Shown: piece by piece, positions 21,109 to 29,460 of the stretch
How positions within the stretch are numbered: the stretch's first letter is position 1
Layout: each line of letters begins with the position of its first letter
Assembly: GCF_002733835.1 (NCBI RefSeq)
Contig: NZ_NVWY01000042.1
Span: forward strand, 1 to 39,311
Direction of reading: 5' to 3'
DNA from: Alcanivorax sp.
GTDB lineage: Bacteria; Pseudomonadota; Gammaproteobacteria; Pseudomonadales; Alcanivoracaceae
Length of the DNA: 39,311 bases
Program-made: the position numbers and the translations under genes
The notes under the pieces: model-generated
Databases searched by the model: none
Told to the model about the DNA's origin: nothing
Seen by the model: the letters and a program-made list of their open reading frames with translations, nothing else

Positions 21109-21582
21109 CTACTGCACCGTTACCCGATAGCGATATTGCTGCACCTGGTCAGGCTGCAGGCTGCCTTTGGGCTGCCAACGCACCTGGGTGTAGTCGCTGG
21201 GAGAAACCTCGACGTTCTTGGACTGGCCATTTTCGCCAGTGACTGTTTTGGTTACCGGCTCAGCCTGAAAGCTGTCGCCGTTATCAATGCTGACGGTGAA
21301 ATCGGCGCTCACCTGGGTGGCAGCACTGTCTTTGAGATAAACCGTGTTGGTAGGGATTGGGCCAGTGATTACCAGGCCGGAAAGCGGCTGATCGCTATTA
21401 TTGGTGTAGGTAAGACGGTATTCGACAATATCTCCAGGGCTGGCCTGCTCAGCTTCAACAACAACTTCCTTGCCGTTTTCGTGAGTCACCAGGTAGGAGT
21501 CCATCTGACTGGACAAGGGTGCATCGGCCCACACAGCGGCAGACATCAGCACAGCCAAAGCCGAAATGATCCGTTTTTTCAT
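21109..21582 (-). CDS. Small secreted single-DUF11 protein
   Basis: A 157-residue protein: a signal peptide (1-19, ending AVWA), a short linker, and one DUF11 domain filling residues about 35-157 (EAEQASPGDIVEYRLTYTN, then DQPLSGLVITGPIPTNTVYL), ending YRYRVTVQ. No cysteine, no anchor, no membrane segment after the signal. It is the first gene of the surface cluster, after a 270-base AT-rich promoter region. The hflC terminator lies beyond that, so the cluster should have its own promoter. The ribosome site is weak (GGGGA about 9 bases before the ATG). As a one-domain version of the larger proteins it could be a cap, initiator, minor subunit or chaperone-like partner; the sequence does not decide. 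It is unusually small for a DUF11 protein. Confidence 0.85.
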   Translation of the reverse strand: MKKRIISALAVLMSAAVWADAPLSSQMDSYLVTHENGKEVVVEAEQASPGDIVEYRLTYTNNSDQPLSGLVITGPIPTNTVYLKDSAATQVSADFTVSIDNGDSFQAEPVTKTVTGENGQSKNVEVSPSDYTQVRWQPKGSLQPDQVQQYRYRVTVQ

Positions 21583-21857
21583 GAATAAATCCCCGATACA
21601 TCCAGGGCTTCGCCCTGATTTTACCTATACACCGACACAATGCGGCATACCCCAGTATGCAAAAAAAATCAAAAGCCCGAGTCACACACGCTCAGATAAG
21701 AATTAAGCACTATGTGACCCAGTGCGCATTTTGCACATAAATCAGTCAATGTGTGTGAACAGAATGTAAAAAATACACAAAAAGAACACATTCAGCGCGA
21801 ATCTCTCGCCTCATCTATTTAAAAACAACAACTTACCGGGAGCCCATCACTCCCGCC
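21583..21857 (-). promoter_or_regulatory. AT-rich upstream region of the surface-protein cluster
   Basis: This AT-rich region must carry the cluster promoter, since it lies between the hflC terminator and the first cluster gene. On the minus strand TTGACT and TTGATT boxes occur but neither has a convincing -10 partner at 17 bases, so I name no start site. The leader holds two hairpins: GCATAC/GTATGC (21645-21660) and CAGGGC/GCCCTG (21603-21617), the latter about 20 bases before the start codon. TGTGAC (21713-21718) and GTCACA (21681-21686) form a widely spaced inverted pair that could bind a dimeric regulator. Confidence 0.5.
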
Positions 21858-21890
21858 CACAAAAAAACCGCCAGAGGCGGTTTTTTTGTG
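21858..21890 (-). terminator. Rho-independent terminator of the hfl genes
   Basis: The stem CCGCC (21868-21872) with GGCGG (21876-21880) is extended by A7/T7 and CAC/GTG on each side. It is symmetrical and could work in both directions. It starts 18 bases after the hflC stop and separates the hfl operon from the surface-protein cluster. Confidence 0.9.
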
Positions 21891-21908
21891 CTTAAGCGAA
21901 CGAGGACA

Positions 21909-22976
21909 TCAAGGCTTGCCTTTCGTCCCGTTCAGGTAGCGGAAGAAATCACTGTCCGGTTCCAGAATCAGCACATCCTCGGGCTGATCGAAGCTCTCCG
22001 AGTAAGCACGCAGGCTACGGTAGAAGCGGAAGAATTCCTTGTCCTGATTGTAGGCCTCAGCGTAAATCGCGGCCGCTTCCGCATCCCCTTCACCGCGGGA
22101 GCTTTGCGCCTTGCGATATGCCTGGGCCAATGTCTCGGTGCGCTGACGGTCTGCAGAGGCACGGATTTTTTCTGCCTCCTCACGGCCCTGGGAACGGTGT
22201 GCGGCCGCGTCTCGCTGACGTTCCGCCCGCATCCGGTCAAACACCCGGCCACGGACCTGATCCGGCCAGTCCACCTGCTTGACGCGAATATCCACCACTT
22301 CGATACCCAGATCTTCCAGGGTGGATTTGTTCACCTCATCACGCACCTGGTCCATCAACGCTTCACGCTGATCGTTGGCCACGCTGGGCACCGGAGAATC
22401 AGAATCGCTATCCGTTTTAGCTGCCTTGGCCTCACGGAGCACGGATTCATCCAGCTGGTCGGTTGGCACTTCCACCGTTTCACCGGTGGCAGGGTCACGG
22501 ATAATCGCCTTGTCACCTTCCACTTTTTCCACGTCGCTCTCACCGGCCACTACCTGGAACACGGTGCGTGACGCGAACTCGTTACGCAGCCCTTCGTTCA
22601 CACGGGGATCCAGCAACTCACGGGCGCGGCGCTCCATCACCTGGGCATTGGAAGAGCCGCCCCCCACGCTGACGATATAGCGTTGTACGTTGCTGATACG
22701 CCAGATCACGAATGCATCCACGTTGAGCAGTTTCTTCTCGGCTGTCAGGAATGACTGGCTGCGCACGTCATAGACCAATGCGCGCCCGTCCACTTTCACC
22801 ACTTCTTCCACCAGCGGCCATTTGAAATACAGGCCCGGCTCGATGTCAGTCTTGTCGATCCGGCTGAACTGCTTGAGCACCGCCTTTTCTTTCTGGTTAA
22901 CGATGAAAAAGGAATCCAGCGCCAACAATGCCAGCACACCCAGAGCCAGCAGCGCCATCCATCCACGATTATTCAT
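21909..22976 (-). CDS. hflC: HflC, subunit of the HflKC membrane complex (SPFH family)
   Basis: HflC and HflK form a large periplasmic-side cage on the inner membrane that encloses and modulates the FtsH protease. The 355-residue product has one N-terminal membrane anchor (about 7-26), the SPFH/band-7 start (FFIVNQKEKAVLKQFSRI), and long charged helices (RMRAERQRDAAAHRSQGREE, cited as a stretch near 255) typical of the family. It is longer than the roughly 334-residue E. coli protein, mainly because of a low-complexity insertion around 165-205 (TGETVEVPTDQL, then KTDSDSDSPVP). Its ATG overlaps the hflK stop by one base (TAATG), so translation is coupled. It normally neighbours DUF2065; here the surface cluster intervenes. 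Confidence 0.95.
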   Translation of the reverse strand: MNNRGWMALLALGVLALLALDSFFIVNQKEKAVLKQFSRIDKTDIEPGLYFKWPLVEEVVKVDGRALVYDVRSQSFLTAEKKLLNVDAFVIWRISNVQRYIVSVGGGSSNAQVMERRARELLDPRVNEGLRNEFASRTVFQVVAGESDVEKVEGDKAIIRDPATGETVEVPTDQLDESVLREAKAAKTDSDSDSPVPSVANDQREALMDQVRDEVNKSTLEDLGIEVVDIRVKQVDWPDQVRGRVFDRMRAERQRDAAAHRSQGREEAEKIRASADRQRTETLAQAYRKAQSSRGEGDAEAAAIYAEAYNQDKEFFRFYRSLRAYSESFDQPEDVLILEPDSDFFRYLNGTKGKP

Positions 22977-24148
22977 TAGCGCAGCTCCTGGTTTCGGTTG
23001 TTGTACAGGCTGCGACCGGTATTGCGGCCACTGCCACCATCATCTGCGCCGGCACTTGAGGTCGAGCCGGAAGACGTTGCGCTCTGGCTCGGCACCTTAA
23101 CCTTGCCGTCCTGGTTCTTCATCAACTTGTCCAGCGGCAGGTAAATCAGGCTATCACCCTTGTCCACGTCCACCAGTACCTTACTGGTGTTGCTGAACAC
23201 CTGGGTCATGGTTTCCAGGTAGAGACGTTCGCGGGTCACATCCGGCGCCTTGCGATACTCGGTGAGCAAGTCGGTAAAGCGATTGGCATCACCCTTCGCT
23301 TCGTCAATCACCTGCTGCTTGTAGGCAAAGGCTTCTTCCTCAATACGCTGGGCTTCACCACGGGCCTGGGGAATCACCGCATTGCTGTACGCTTCGGCTT
23401 CTTTCTTGAAGCGGTCTTCGTCTTCTTTCGCCTTGGATACATCATCAAAGGCATCACGAACCGCATCCGGCGCTTCGGTTTTATCCAGCACCACCTGGCG
23501 CAGAACCAGGCCGGTATCGTAACGATTCAGGTACTCATCAAGCCGTTCGCGAACCTGTACCCGGATCGCCTCACGGTTATCCTTGAGTACATCATCCATG
23601 GAGGATGACCCCACCACATGGCGCAAGGCCGAGCTGGTAGCGTGTTCCAGAATTTCTTCCGGTTGCGCAACTTTCAACAGGAACGGGCGTGGATCGAGCA
23701 CCTGGTACTGCACCTGCAAGGTCACGCTGACGATGTTGGTGTCCTTGGTGAGCATTTCCTCGGTGATCTCGTAGCGGCGGTTCTGGCCCACGTCCACCTT
23801 TTCGTACTGCTCCAGAATGGGCGCCCGCCAGTTCAGGCCCGGCTCCACGATGCGATCAAACTTACCGAACCGCAGCACCACGGCGCGTTCGCGCTGATCC
23901 ACCTGGAAAAACCCCATCAGGCCATAGCCGATAGACACAATGACCAGTGCGATGATCAGTACCGGCCAGGGAGACCCGCCGCCACTGCTGCTTCCGCCAC
24001 CGCCGGGCTTGCCGCCCTTGCTGCCGAAAACATTATTGATCTTGTCTTTCAGGTTTTTCAGGGCTTCATCCAGGTCCGGCGGCCCCTGGTCGCCACCACC
24101 ACCCCAAGGGTCCTTCGGCTTGTTGCCGCCGGGTTCATTCCACGCCAT
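22976..24148 (-). CDS. hflK: HflK, subunit of the HflKC membrane complex (SPFH family)
   Basis: Partner of HflC in the FtsH-associated complex. The 390-residue product starts MAWNEPGGNKPKDPWGGGG, a Gly/Pro-rich cytoplasmic tail typical of HflK. A membrane segment follows at about 62-82 (PWPVLIIALVIVSIGYGL), then the band-7 domain (VDQRERAVVLRFGKFDRIVEPG), helical repeats and a Ser/Gly-rich C-terminus. The open frame runs 33 codons further upstream into hflX, but the ATG at 24148 has GGAG 6 bases before it and gives the family start. It lies 37 bases after hflX and overlaps hflC by one base, so all three form one operon. Confidence 0.95.
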   Translation of the reverse strand: MAWNEPGGNKPKDPWGGGGDQGPPDLDEALKNLKDKINNVFGSKGGKPGGGGSSSGGGSPWPVLIIALVIVSIGYGLMGFFQVDQRERAVVLRFGKFDRIVEPGLNWRAPILEQYEKVDVGQNRRYEITEEMLTKDTNIVSVTLQVQYQVLDPRPFLLKVAQPEEILEHATSSALRHVVGSSSMDDVLKDNREAIRVQVRERLDEYLNRYDTGLVLRQVVLDKTEAPDAVRDAFDDVSKAKEDEDRFKKEAEAYSNAVIPQARGEAQRIEEEAFAYKQQVIDEAKGDANRFTDLLTEYRKAPDVTRERLYLETMTQVFSNTSKVLVDVDKGDSLIYLPLDKLMKNQDGKVKVPSQSATSSGSTSSAGADDGGSGRNTGRSLYNNRNQELR

Positions 24149-24185
24149 GTAGATCTCCAGTCCGCCAGAGCCAATGGGCTCCAGC

Positions 24186-25559
24186 CTAATGATGACTCGC
24201 GTTTGGCGAGCGTTCTGAATTGTAGGAAGGGGTGTCGTCACCTGCAACCACAGGGGCCGGAATTACCAGCTCTTCCTCTTTTAATCCCTGTTCACGAAGC
24301 AGGCGCTCAAAGTGCACCCGATTCACATTGATGCGCAGTAACATGCCGCCATCGGTGGCGGTCTGCTCTTCCAGCACCTCTCCAGCCTCATGCAAGCGTG
24401 CACGCAGACGCCCAGCAGATGCCGGCAATCGCACCCAGCAATCCACCCAGCCAGCCGCCAGCCGTTCCGCGATGGCTTCAAACAACAGGTCGAAGCCGTC
24501 ACCGGTCTGTGCGGAAATCCATACCCGCCAGGGCTGGCCATGCTCGTCTCGCTCAATGCGCGGGGCCTGGTCCAGGTTATCGACCTTGTTATAGACATGC
24601 AGCACCGGCAGCTTGTCACCACCGATTTCTTCCAGCACTTCATCGACGGCGGCCACATTGCTGTCGCGCTCTTCCGCACTGCAATCGGTCACGTGCAACA
24701 ACAGGGTCGCGTTGACCGTTTCTTCCAGGGTGGCCCGGAATGCCTGCACCAGCCGGTGCGGCAGGTGACGAATAAAGCCCACGGTGTCCGCCAGAATGGC
24801 GGGGCCGACGCCCGGCACCTTCACCTTGCGCAGGGTCGGGTCCAGGGTGGCAAACAACTGGTCCGCCACATAGACATCGCCAGTAGTAATGGCATTGAAC
24901 AGGGTGGATTTCCCCGCATTGGTGTAGCCCACCAGGGAAATCAGCGGGGTTTCCGAGCGCTGTCGTGCCCGGCGGCCTTGAGCGCGCTGCTTACGGACCT
25001 TGTCCAGGCGCGATTCGATCCCACGAATACGGTCACGTAATAAACGGCGATCCGTTTCCAGCTGGGTCTCACCCGGGCCACGCAGGCCGATACCGCCTTT
25101 TTGGCGCTCCAGGTGAGTCCAGCCCCGCACCAGGCGGGATGACAAATGACGCAACTGCGCCAGCTCAACCTGCAAGCGCCCCTCGTGGGTGCGCGCCCGC
25201 TGGGCGAAAATATCGAGAATCAACCCGGTACGATCCAGCACCCGGCATTTCACCACCCGTTCCAGGTTACGTTCCTGGCCCGGGCTCAGTGCATGATTGA
25301 ACAGCACCACGTCAGCGTTGTACTCGCTCACCATGGCGGCCAACTCGTCGGTTTTGCCGGTACCGATAAACAGGGCCGGGTCCGGGCGGTCGCGCTTGCC
25401 GGTCAACTCGGCCACCGGCTGCACGCCGCTGGAGGTCACCAGGTGATGAAATTCGTCCAGATCCTCACGCCCCATGGCATCGGGCAGCTCCAGATGAACC
25501 AGAATCGCCCGCTCACCCGCTTCGGTACGTGTTTGCTCTGTACGATCAAATAATTCCAT
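24186..25559 (-). CDS. hflX: Ribosome-associated GTPase HflX
   Basis: HflX binds the 50S subunit and splits stalled or stressed 70S ribosomes. The 457-residue product has the N-terminal HflX domain (about 1-200, with LFIGTGKTDELA and LSSRLVRGWTHLERQKGGIG). The G domain follows: G1 GYTNAGKSTLFN near 211, G3 DTVGFIRHLPHRLV near 258 and G4 NKVD near 325. A C-terminal domain with residual repeats ends RSPNASHH. Unlike E. coli, where hfq and hflX are close, 353 bases separate it from hfq here, so it may have its own promoter. It is followed by hflK after 37 bases. Confidence 0.95.
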   Translation of the reverse strand: MELFDRTEQTRTEAGERAILVHLELPDAMGREDLDEFHHLVTSSGVQPVAELTGKRDRPDPALFIGTGKTDELAAMVSEYNADVVLFNHALSPGQERNLERVVKCRVLDRTGLILDIFAQRARTHEGRLQVELAQLRHLSSRLVRGWTHLERQKGGIGLRGPGETQLETDRRLLRDRIRGIESRLDKVRKQRAQGRRARQRSETPLISLVGYTNAGKSTLFNAITTGDVYVADQLFATLDPTLRKVKVPGVGPAILADTVGFIRHLPHRLVQAFRATLEETVNATLLLHVTDCSAEERDSNVAAVDEVLEEIGGDKLPVLHVYNKVDNLDQAPRIERDEHGQPWRVWISAQTGDGFDLLFEAIAERLAAGWVDCWVRLPASAGRLRARLHEAGEVLEEQTATDGGMLLRINVNRVHFERLLREQGLKEEELVIPAPVVAGDDTPSYNSERSPNASHH

Positions 25560-25912
25560 AGGATCCGGATATGGGGACAGGTGGCCCTAGTTTAAACCAG
25601 GATGATGGTGGAAAGGCAGGAAATGCACAGGTTCTTCGTGGATTAGAGTGAACAACACCCTCCTGCCATTTGATTGCTTGTCGTGAACCCCTGACAGCTT
25701 GCCGACCGCTCAATGTCGAATGCCTGACGCAGAGACCATACAACCCGAATGGTTATCGCCCCCTTGTCCACGGCACCCAACATGGCTTCCCACAATGGAG
25801 CCCGTATTTTCAGGGGCTTCCCAAGAAGCTCAGCGCACAACGCACAGAGCCACCCGAAGGTGGCTCTGTCTGGGGCTTTACAGCGACACCCCATCAGGCG
25901 AAGCAGGCAGTG
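25560..25912. other. Long hfq-hflX gap
   Basis: Apart from the hairpin just after hfq (25845-25868), I see no supported gene in these 353 bases. A minus-strand open frame of 83 codons (25643-25894) has no ribosome site and no recognisable domain. A promoter for hflX is expected here, but no clear -35/-10 pair is visible. Confidence 0.4.
25845..25868 (-). terminator. UUCG-loop hairpin downstream of hfq
   Basis: A perfect 10-bp stem, CAGAGCCACC with GGTGGCTCTG, closes a four-base loop that reads TTCG on the minus strand, a very stable tetraloop. It lies 44 bases after the hfq stop. No T run follows, so it may protect the 3' end of the hfq message or pause transcription rather than be a strong intrinsic terminator. 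Confidence 0.5.
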
Positions 25913-26200
25913 TTACTGATTGCCGTAGCCTTCATCTGCAGCCGGAGCACCCGCAGCACCCGCACCTGCAGCCATGGCCGGATTACCCGTTGCACGAGGG
26001 TTACGGGCCGGCACCACGGTAGAAATTGCGTGCTTGTACACCATCTGGCTGACTGCATTTTTCAGCAGCACGACATATTGGTCAAAAGACTCAATCTGCC
26101 CCTGCAACTTTATGCCGTTCACCAGGAAAATAGAAACCGGAATACGCTCCTTGCGCAGCGCGTTCAGGAAAGGGTCTTGTAGCGAGTGCCCCTTTGACAT
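25913..26200 (-). CDS. hfq: RNA chaperone Hfq
   Basis: Hfq is a hexameric Sm-like protein that pairs small RNAs with mRNAs. The 95-residue product has the conserved core: [20 protein letters not shown], then [18 protein letters not shown], then the Sm2 motif VYKHAIST with the proximal-face residues Tyr, Lys and His. The C-terminal tail (about 70-95) is rich in Ala and Gly and shorter than in E. coli. The start is secure: AAGGAGAT (26206-26213) lies 5 bases before the ATG. Genes miaA (upstream) and hflX (downstream) are the usual neighbours. Confidence 0.97.
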   Translation of the reverse strand: MSKGHSLQDPFLNALRKERIPVSIFLVNGIKLQGQIESFDQYVVLLKNAVSQMVYKHAISTVVPARNPRATGNPAMAAGAGAAGAPAADEGYGNQ

Positions 26201-26446
26201 GGTAGATCTCCTTGAAATATCAGTAAAAAGTAGCGCCCAACACTTCGGGCAATCAGCGCGATGCAGCAGCGAAACCGTCCCAAACGGCCACTGCCTCCGC
26301 CCGGTGCGCCACCGGGCAAATTTTTGTCAACAACCCACACAAAAGGTTCCGGGTCCCGACCCATCCATGGCCGCGACACCATTCCCGAGTAACGTCGCAG
26401 ACCTATGCAGTCATTGCATTATAAACCAAAACGCATGCTTTCAGGG
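26201..26446 (-). promoter_or_regulatory. hfq leader and promoter region
   Basis: A perfect -10 box TATAAT (26418-26423, read on the minus strand) lies just after miaA, but its -35 partner is poor. Closer to hfq, a TTGACA box is followed by a perfect 8-bp hairpin, GCCCGGTG/CACCGGGC (26299-26317), within the presumed leader. Autoregulation of hfq translation is known in E. coli; whether this hairpin is involved is unknown. Confidence 0.45.
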
Positions 26447-27490
26447 CTAACTAAACACAGATTTACAGATCTTCGCAAGCTGCCCAAACAGCGCCTTTCG
26501 CTGTGACAGATCATTACTGTCGAACCACTGCAGATCCGGCCATTTTCGCAACCAGGTGAACTGGCGTTTGGCCAGCTGGCGGGTGGCGATAATACCCCGC
26601 TCCACCATGGTGTCATAATCATACTGGCCGTCCAGATACTCCCACACCTGGCGATAGCCCACCGCCCGGATGCCCGGCAAGTCCGGATGCAGCTGTGGCT
26701 GCTGGCGCAACCCTTCCACTTCGGCCAGCAAACCGGAGTCCAGCATGGCCCGAAAACGCAAGGCAATCTGCTCATGCAGCCAGGCCCTGTCCTGCGGGGC
26801 CAGCGCCATGCTAAGCACCGGATACGGCAATCCGCTGAACTGGCTTAAACCATCCCGGTTCTTTATGACAGTTGTATGATGTTCCGCATGAAACGCCGAC
26901 AACGGCCGACCGGTGAGGCGAAACACTTCCAGCGCCCGCTGCAACCGCTGCCGGTCCGTAGGCTTGAGCCGCGCCGCTGTCACCGGGTCCACCTCGGCCA
27001 GCGCCTGATGCACCGCCGGCCAGCCCTGCGCCTCGGCCAGGGCCGCAATCTCCGCCCGCACCTGCAGGTCCGCTTCCGGCAACGGCGCCAGCCCCTCCAC
27101 CAAAGCCTTGAAATACAGCACCGTGCCACCCACCAGCAACGGCAATTTGCCGTTGGCGTGGATCTGTTCAATCTGCGCGAGGGCATCAGCGCGAAAATCC
27201 GCAGCAGAATAGGGCTCGGTCAGATCACGAAAGCCCAGCAACCGGTGCGGCGCTAATGCCAGTTCTTCTTCAGTGGGGCGGGCCGCACCAATATTCAAGC
27301 CCCGATACACCAACGCCGAATCCACATTGATGATTTCGATGGGCAGGGACTGCACCGCCTCGATAGCCAGCGCCGTCTTGCCGGAACAGGTGGGCCCCAT
27401 GAGAAGAAAAACAGGCTTGATGCCGGATGCCGGACGCCGGACGGAGCCGGTTTCACGTTGGGCGTCCGGCATCTGGCGTCCGGCGTTCAT
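26447..27490 (-). CDS. miaA: tRNA dimethylallyltransferase
   Basis: MiaA adds a dimethylallyl group to N6 of A37 in tRNAs that read codons starting with U. The 347-residue product shows the P-loop [60 protein letters not shown], and the C-terminal [15 protein letters not shown] and [14 protein letters not shown] choose the ATG at 27490 because it overlaps the mutL stop (ATGA). The first 25-30 residues ([15 protein letters not shown]...) precede the usual family start near PVFLLMGPT and are encoded by a GC-rich palindrome, so they may be an added extension. Internal Met residues could be alternative starts. Confidence 0.95.
   Translation of the reverse strand: MNAGRQMPDAQRETGSVRRPASGIKPVFLLMGPTCSGKTALAIEAVQSLPIEIINVDSALVYRGLNIGAARPTEEELALAPHRLLGFRDLTEPYSAADFRADALAQIEQIHANGKLPLLVGGTVLYFKALVEGLAPLPEADLQVRAEIAALAEAQGWPAVHQALAEVDPVTAARLKPTDRQRLQRALEVFRLTGRPLSAFHAEHHTTVIKNRDGLSQFSGLPYPVLSMALAPQDRAWLHEQIALRFRAMLDSGLLAEVEGLRQQPQLHPDLPGIRAVGYRQVWEYLDGQYDYDTMVERGIIATRQLAKRQFTWLRKWPDLQWFDSNDLSQRKALFGQLAKICKSVFS
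27426..27473. repeat. REP-like palindrome inside the 5' end of miaA
   Basis: GATGCCGGACGCC at 27426-27438 is repeated in perfect inverted form at 27461-27473 (GGCGTCCGGCATC). Further copies of the GCCGGA/TCCGGC core flank both arms. It looks like a dispersed REP-type element that entered the mutL-miaA junction and became part of the miaA reading frame. Confidence 0.7.
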
Positions 27491-29358
27491 CACTGCCCCC
27501 GCATAAACAGGCGATCCAGATCCTTGATGCTCATCTGGGTCCAGGTGGGGCGGCCGTGGTTGCACTGGCCGGAGCGCTCTGTGGCCTCCATGTCGCGCAA
27601 CAGGGCATTCATTTCCGGGATCGTCAGGCGACGATTGGCGCGCACACTGCCGTGGCAGGCCATGGTGGACAGCAGCTCATCCAGCTTCTGGGCAATACGT
27701 TCACTACTGCCTTGCGCCAACAAATCCGACAACACATCGCGAACCATCGATTCGCTGTCACCGTTGCGCAGCAAGGCCGGCACTTCGCGCACCACCAGGG
27801 TTTCCGGCCCGGCGCGCTCGACACCGAACCCCAGCCGGGAAAACACCTCCGGCTGCTGCTCGGCAAAATCCGCTTCACGGGACGACACCGCCAGCGACAC
27901 CGGCACCAGCAATGGCTGGCTGCGCACCTTGTCGTCCGCCCAGCTCTGCTTGAGCCGCTCATAGGTAATCCGTTCGTGGGCGGCATGCATATCCACCACC
28001 ACCATGCCCTGCTGGTTTTCCGCCAGAATAAAAATGCCGTGCAGCTGCGCCACCGCATAGCCCAGCGGTGGCACGGTTTCGTTGTCGCTGGCCGGCGGCA
28101 TCACCGACGGCGCTGACTCGCTGACCTGCTGCCCCACCAGGGCCCCGTAGGCATCGGCCTGCCGCTGACCCTGACCATAGCCAAACGCGCTGCCGCCGGG
28201 CGGGTAGGCGTGGCCGGCCGGGCGAGACAGGGAAGACATGCCCGCACCCGCTGGCGCAGACAGCGACATATTGCCCTGACTGGGCGCCATGGCTGTATCC
28301 ATGCCGGCGGCTGGCGCCCCTTCATCGACCACGGAACCGGCCAGCTCCTGCCCCGGACGTACCCCGGCAATGGCGCGATGCAATGAGCTATACAGAAAAC
28401 CATGTACCATCCGTTGTTCGCGGAAACGCACTTCGTGTTTGGTGGGGTGAACGTTCACATCCACCATGGCCGGGTCCAGCTCCAGAAACAGTACATAGGC
28501 CGGGTGGCGGCCGTGGTAGAGCACATCCGCATACGCCTGGCGCACCGCATGGCTGACCACCTTGTCGCGAATCACCCGGCCATTCACATAGAAATATTGC
28601 AGGTCCGCCTGGGAGCGGGAAAACGTGGGCAGGCCCATCCAGCCGTGCAGACGCAAGCCATCGCGCTCCACGTCCACGGCCACCGCCTGCTCCATGAAAC
28701 CCTTGCCACACAGCTTGGCCACCCGCGCCGCCCGCAGGGTGTCATCCAGCCCGGCGGGCAACTGGTGAATCACTTTCTGGTTATGGGTGAGACGAAACGC
28801 GGTATTGAATTCACTCAGGGCAATGCGCCGAAACACTTCTTCGAGATGATTGAATTCGGTTTTTTCGGTGCGCAGGAACCGGCGTCGGGCCGGGGTATTA
28901 AAAAACAGGTCACGCATGGTCACGGTGGTGCCACGGGGGTGCCCCGCCGGCGATACCGTCGGCGCCATATCGCGCCCTTCCACGGTCACTTGCCAGCCTT
29001 CCGCTTCGCCTTCCACGTTACTGGCCAGGCTCAATCGAGAGACGGAGCTGATCGCCGCCAGCGCTTCCCCGCGAAAGCCCAACGTGCCGATGGCTTCCAG
29101 ATCATCGAGGCCGCGAATCTTGCTGGTGGCGTGCCGGGACAGGGCCAGCGGCAAATCATTACGTTCGATGCCGTTACCGTTATCGCGCACCCGCACCAGT
29201 TTCACCCCGCCCTGCTCCACATCCACGCTGATGGATTCCGAGCCGGCATCCAGCGCATTTTCCAGCAATTCCTTGAGCACAGACGCAGGACGTTCAACCA
29301 CTTCACCGGCGGCAATCTGGTTAGCAAGGCGGGAATCAAGCAGCTGAATCTTGGACAA
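27490..29358 (-). CDS. mutL: DNA mismatch repair protein MutL
   Basis: MutL links mismatch recognition by MutS to strand incision. The 622-residue product has the GHKL ATPase motifs [11 protein letters not shown] near 30, DNGNGI near 58 and [10 protein letters not shown] near 91. A Ser/Pro/Gly-rich linker follows (about 340-420), then the C-terminal dimerisation domain. That domain carries [12 protein letters not shown], fitting the metal-binding endonuclease pattern D-x-H-A-x2-E-x4-E, plus ACHGSVRA and CNHGRPT. MutL is therefore probably a nicking endonuclease, as in bacteria without MutH. E. coli MutL lacks this motif. The gene lies between amiB and miaA as usual, and its stop overlaps the miaA start. 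Confidence 0.97.
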   Translation of the reverse strand: MSKIQLLDSRLANQIAAGEVVERPASVLKELLENALDAGSESISVDVEQGGVKLVRVRDNGNGIERNDLPLALSRHATSKIRGLDDLEAIGTLGFRGEALAAISSVSRLSLASNVEGEAEGWQVTVEGRDMAPTVSPAGHPRGTTVTMRDLFFNTPARRRFLRTEKTEFNHLEEVFRRIALSEFNTAFRLTHNQKVIHQLPAGLDDTLRAARVAKLCGKGFMEQAVAVDVERDGLRLHGWMGLPTFSRSQADLQYFYVNGRVIRDKVVSHAVRQAYADVLYHGRHPAYVLFLELDPAMVDVNVHPTKHEVRFREQRMVHGFLYSSLHRAIAGVRPGQELAGSVVDEGAPAAGMDTAMAPSQGNMSLSAPAGAGMSSLSRPAGHAYPPGGSAFGYGQGQRQADAYGALVGQQVSESAPSVMPPASDNETVPPLGYAVAQLHGIFILAENQQGMVVVDMHAAHERITYERLKQSWADDKVRSQPLLVPVSLAVSSREADFAEQQPEVFSRLGFGVERAGPETLVVREVPALLRNGDSESMVRDVLSDLLAQGSSERIAQKLDELLSTMACHGSVRANRRLTIPEMNALLRDMEATERSGQCNHGRPTWTQMSIKDLDRLFMRGQ

Positions 29359-29460
29359 AACAAATCCTTTAGAAAGTTATCTGTCCCGACACACAACGCT
29401 CACCCGGCACGCCTGGCGTTTAGCGTGCCGACATGATGCGTGCTGCATGCCAGCGGAATA

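Noticed and set aside
3184..21582. Known sorting routes for the DUF11 proteins (sortase LPxTG, PEP-CTERM, RTX type I, T9SS C-terminal domain)
   Set aside because: All four anchor-free proteins end on a DUF11 strand with no such signal, and no matching export genes lie nearby.
25643..25894. Minus-strand open frame of 83 codons in the hfq-hflX gap
   Set aside because: No ribosome site, Cys/Trp-scattered composition and no recognisable domain; it may be part of a dispersed repeat, but I cannot support it as a gene.
26320..26335. Perfect TTGACA box in the hfq leader as a promoter
   Set aside because: The sequence 17 bases downstream is a GC-rich hairpin with no -10 likeness.
29401..29445. Inverted repeat CGGCACGC/GCGTGCCG in the mutL-amiB gap as a terminator
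   Set aside because: The stem is 8 bp but no T run follows on either strand, and the flanking genes appear co-transcribed.
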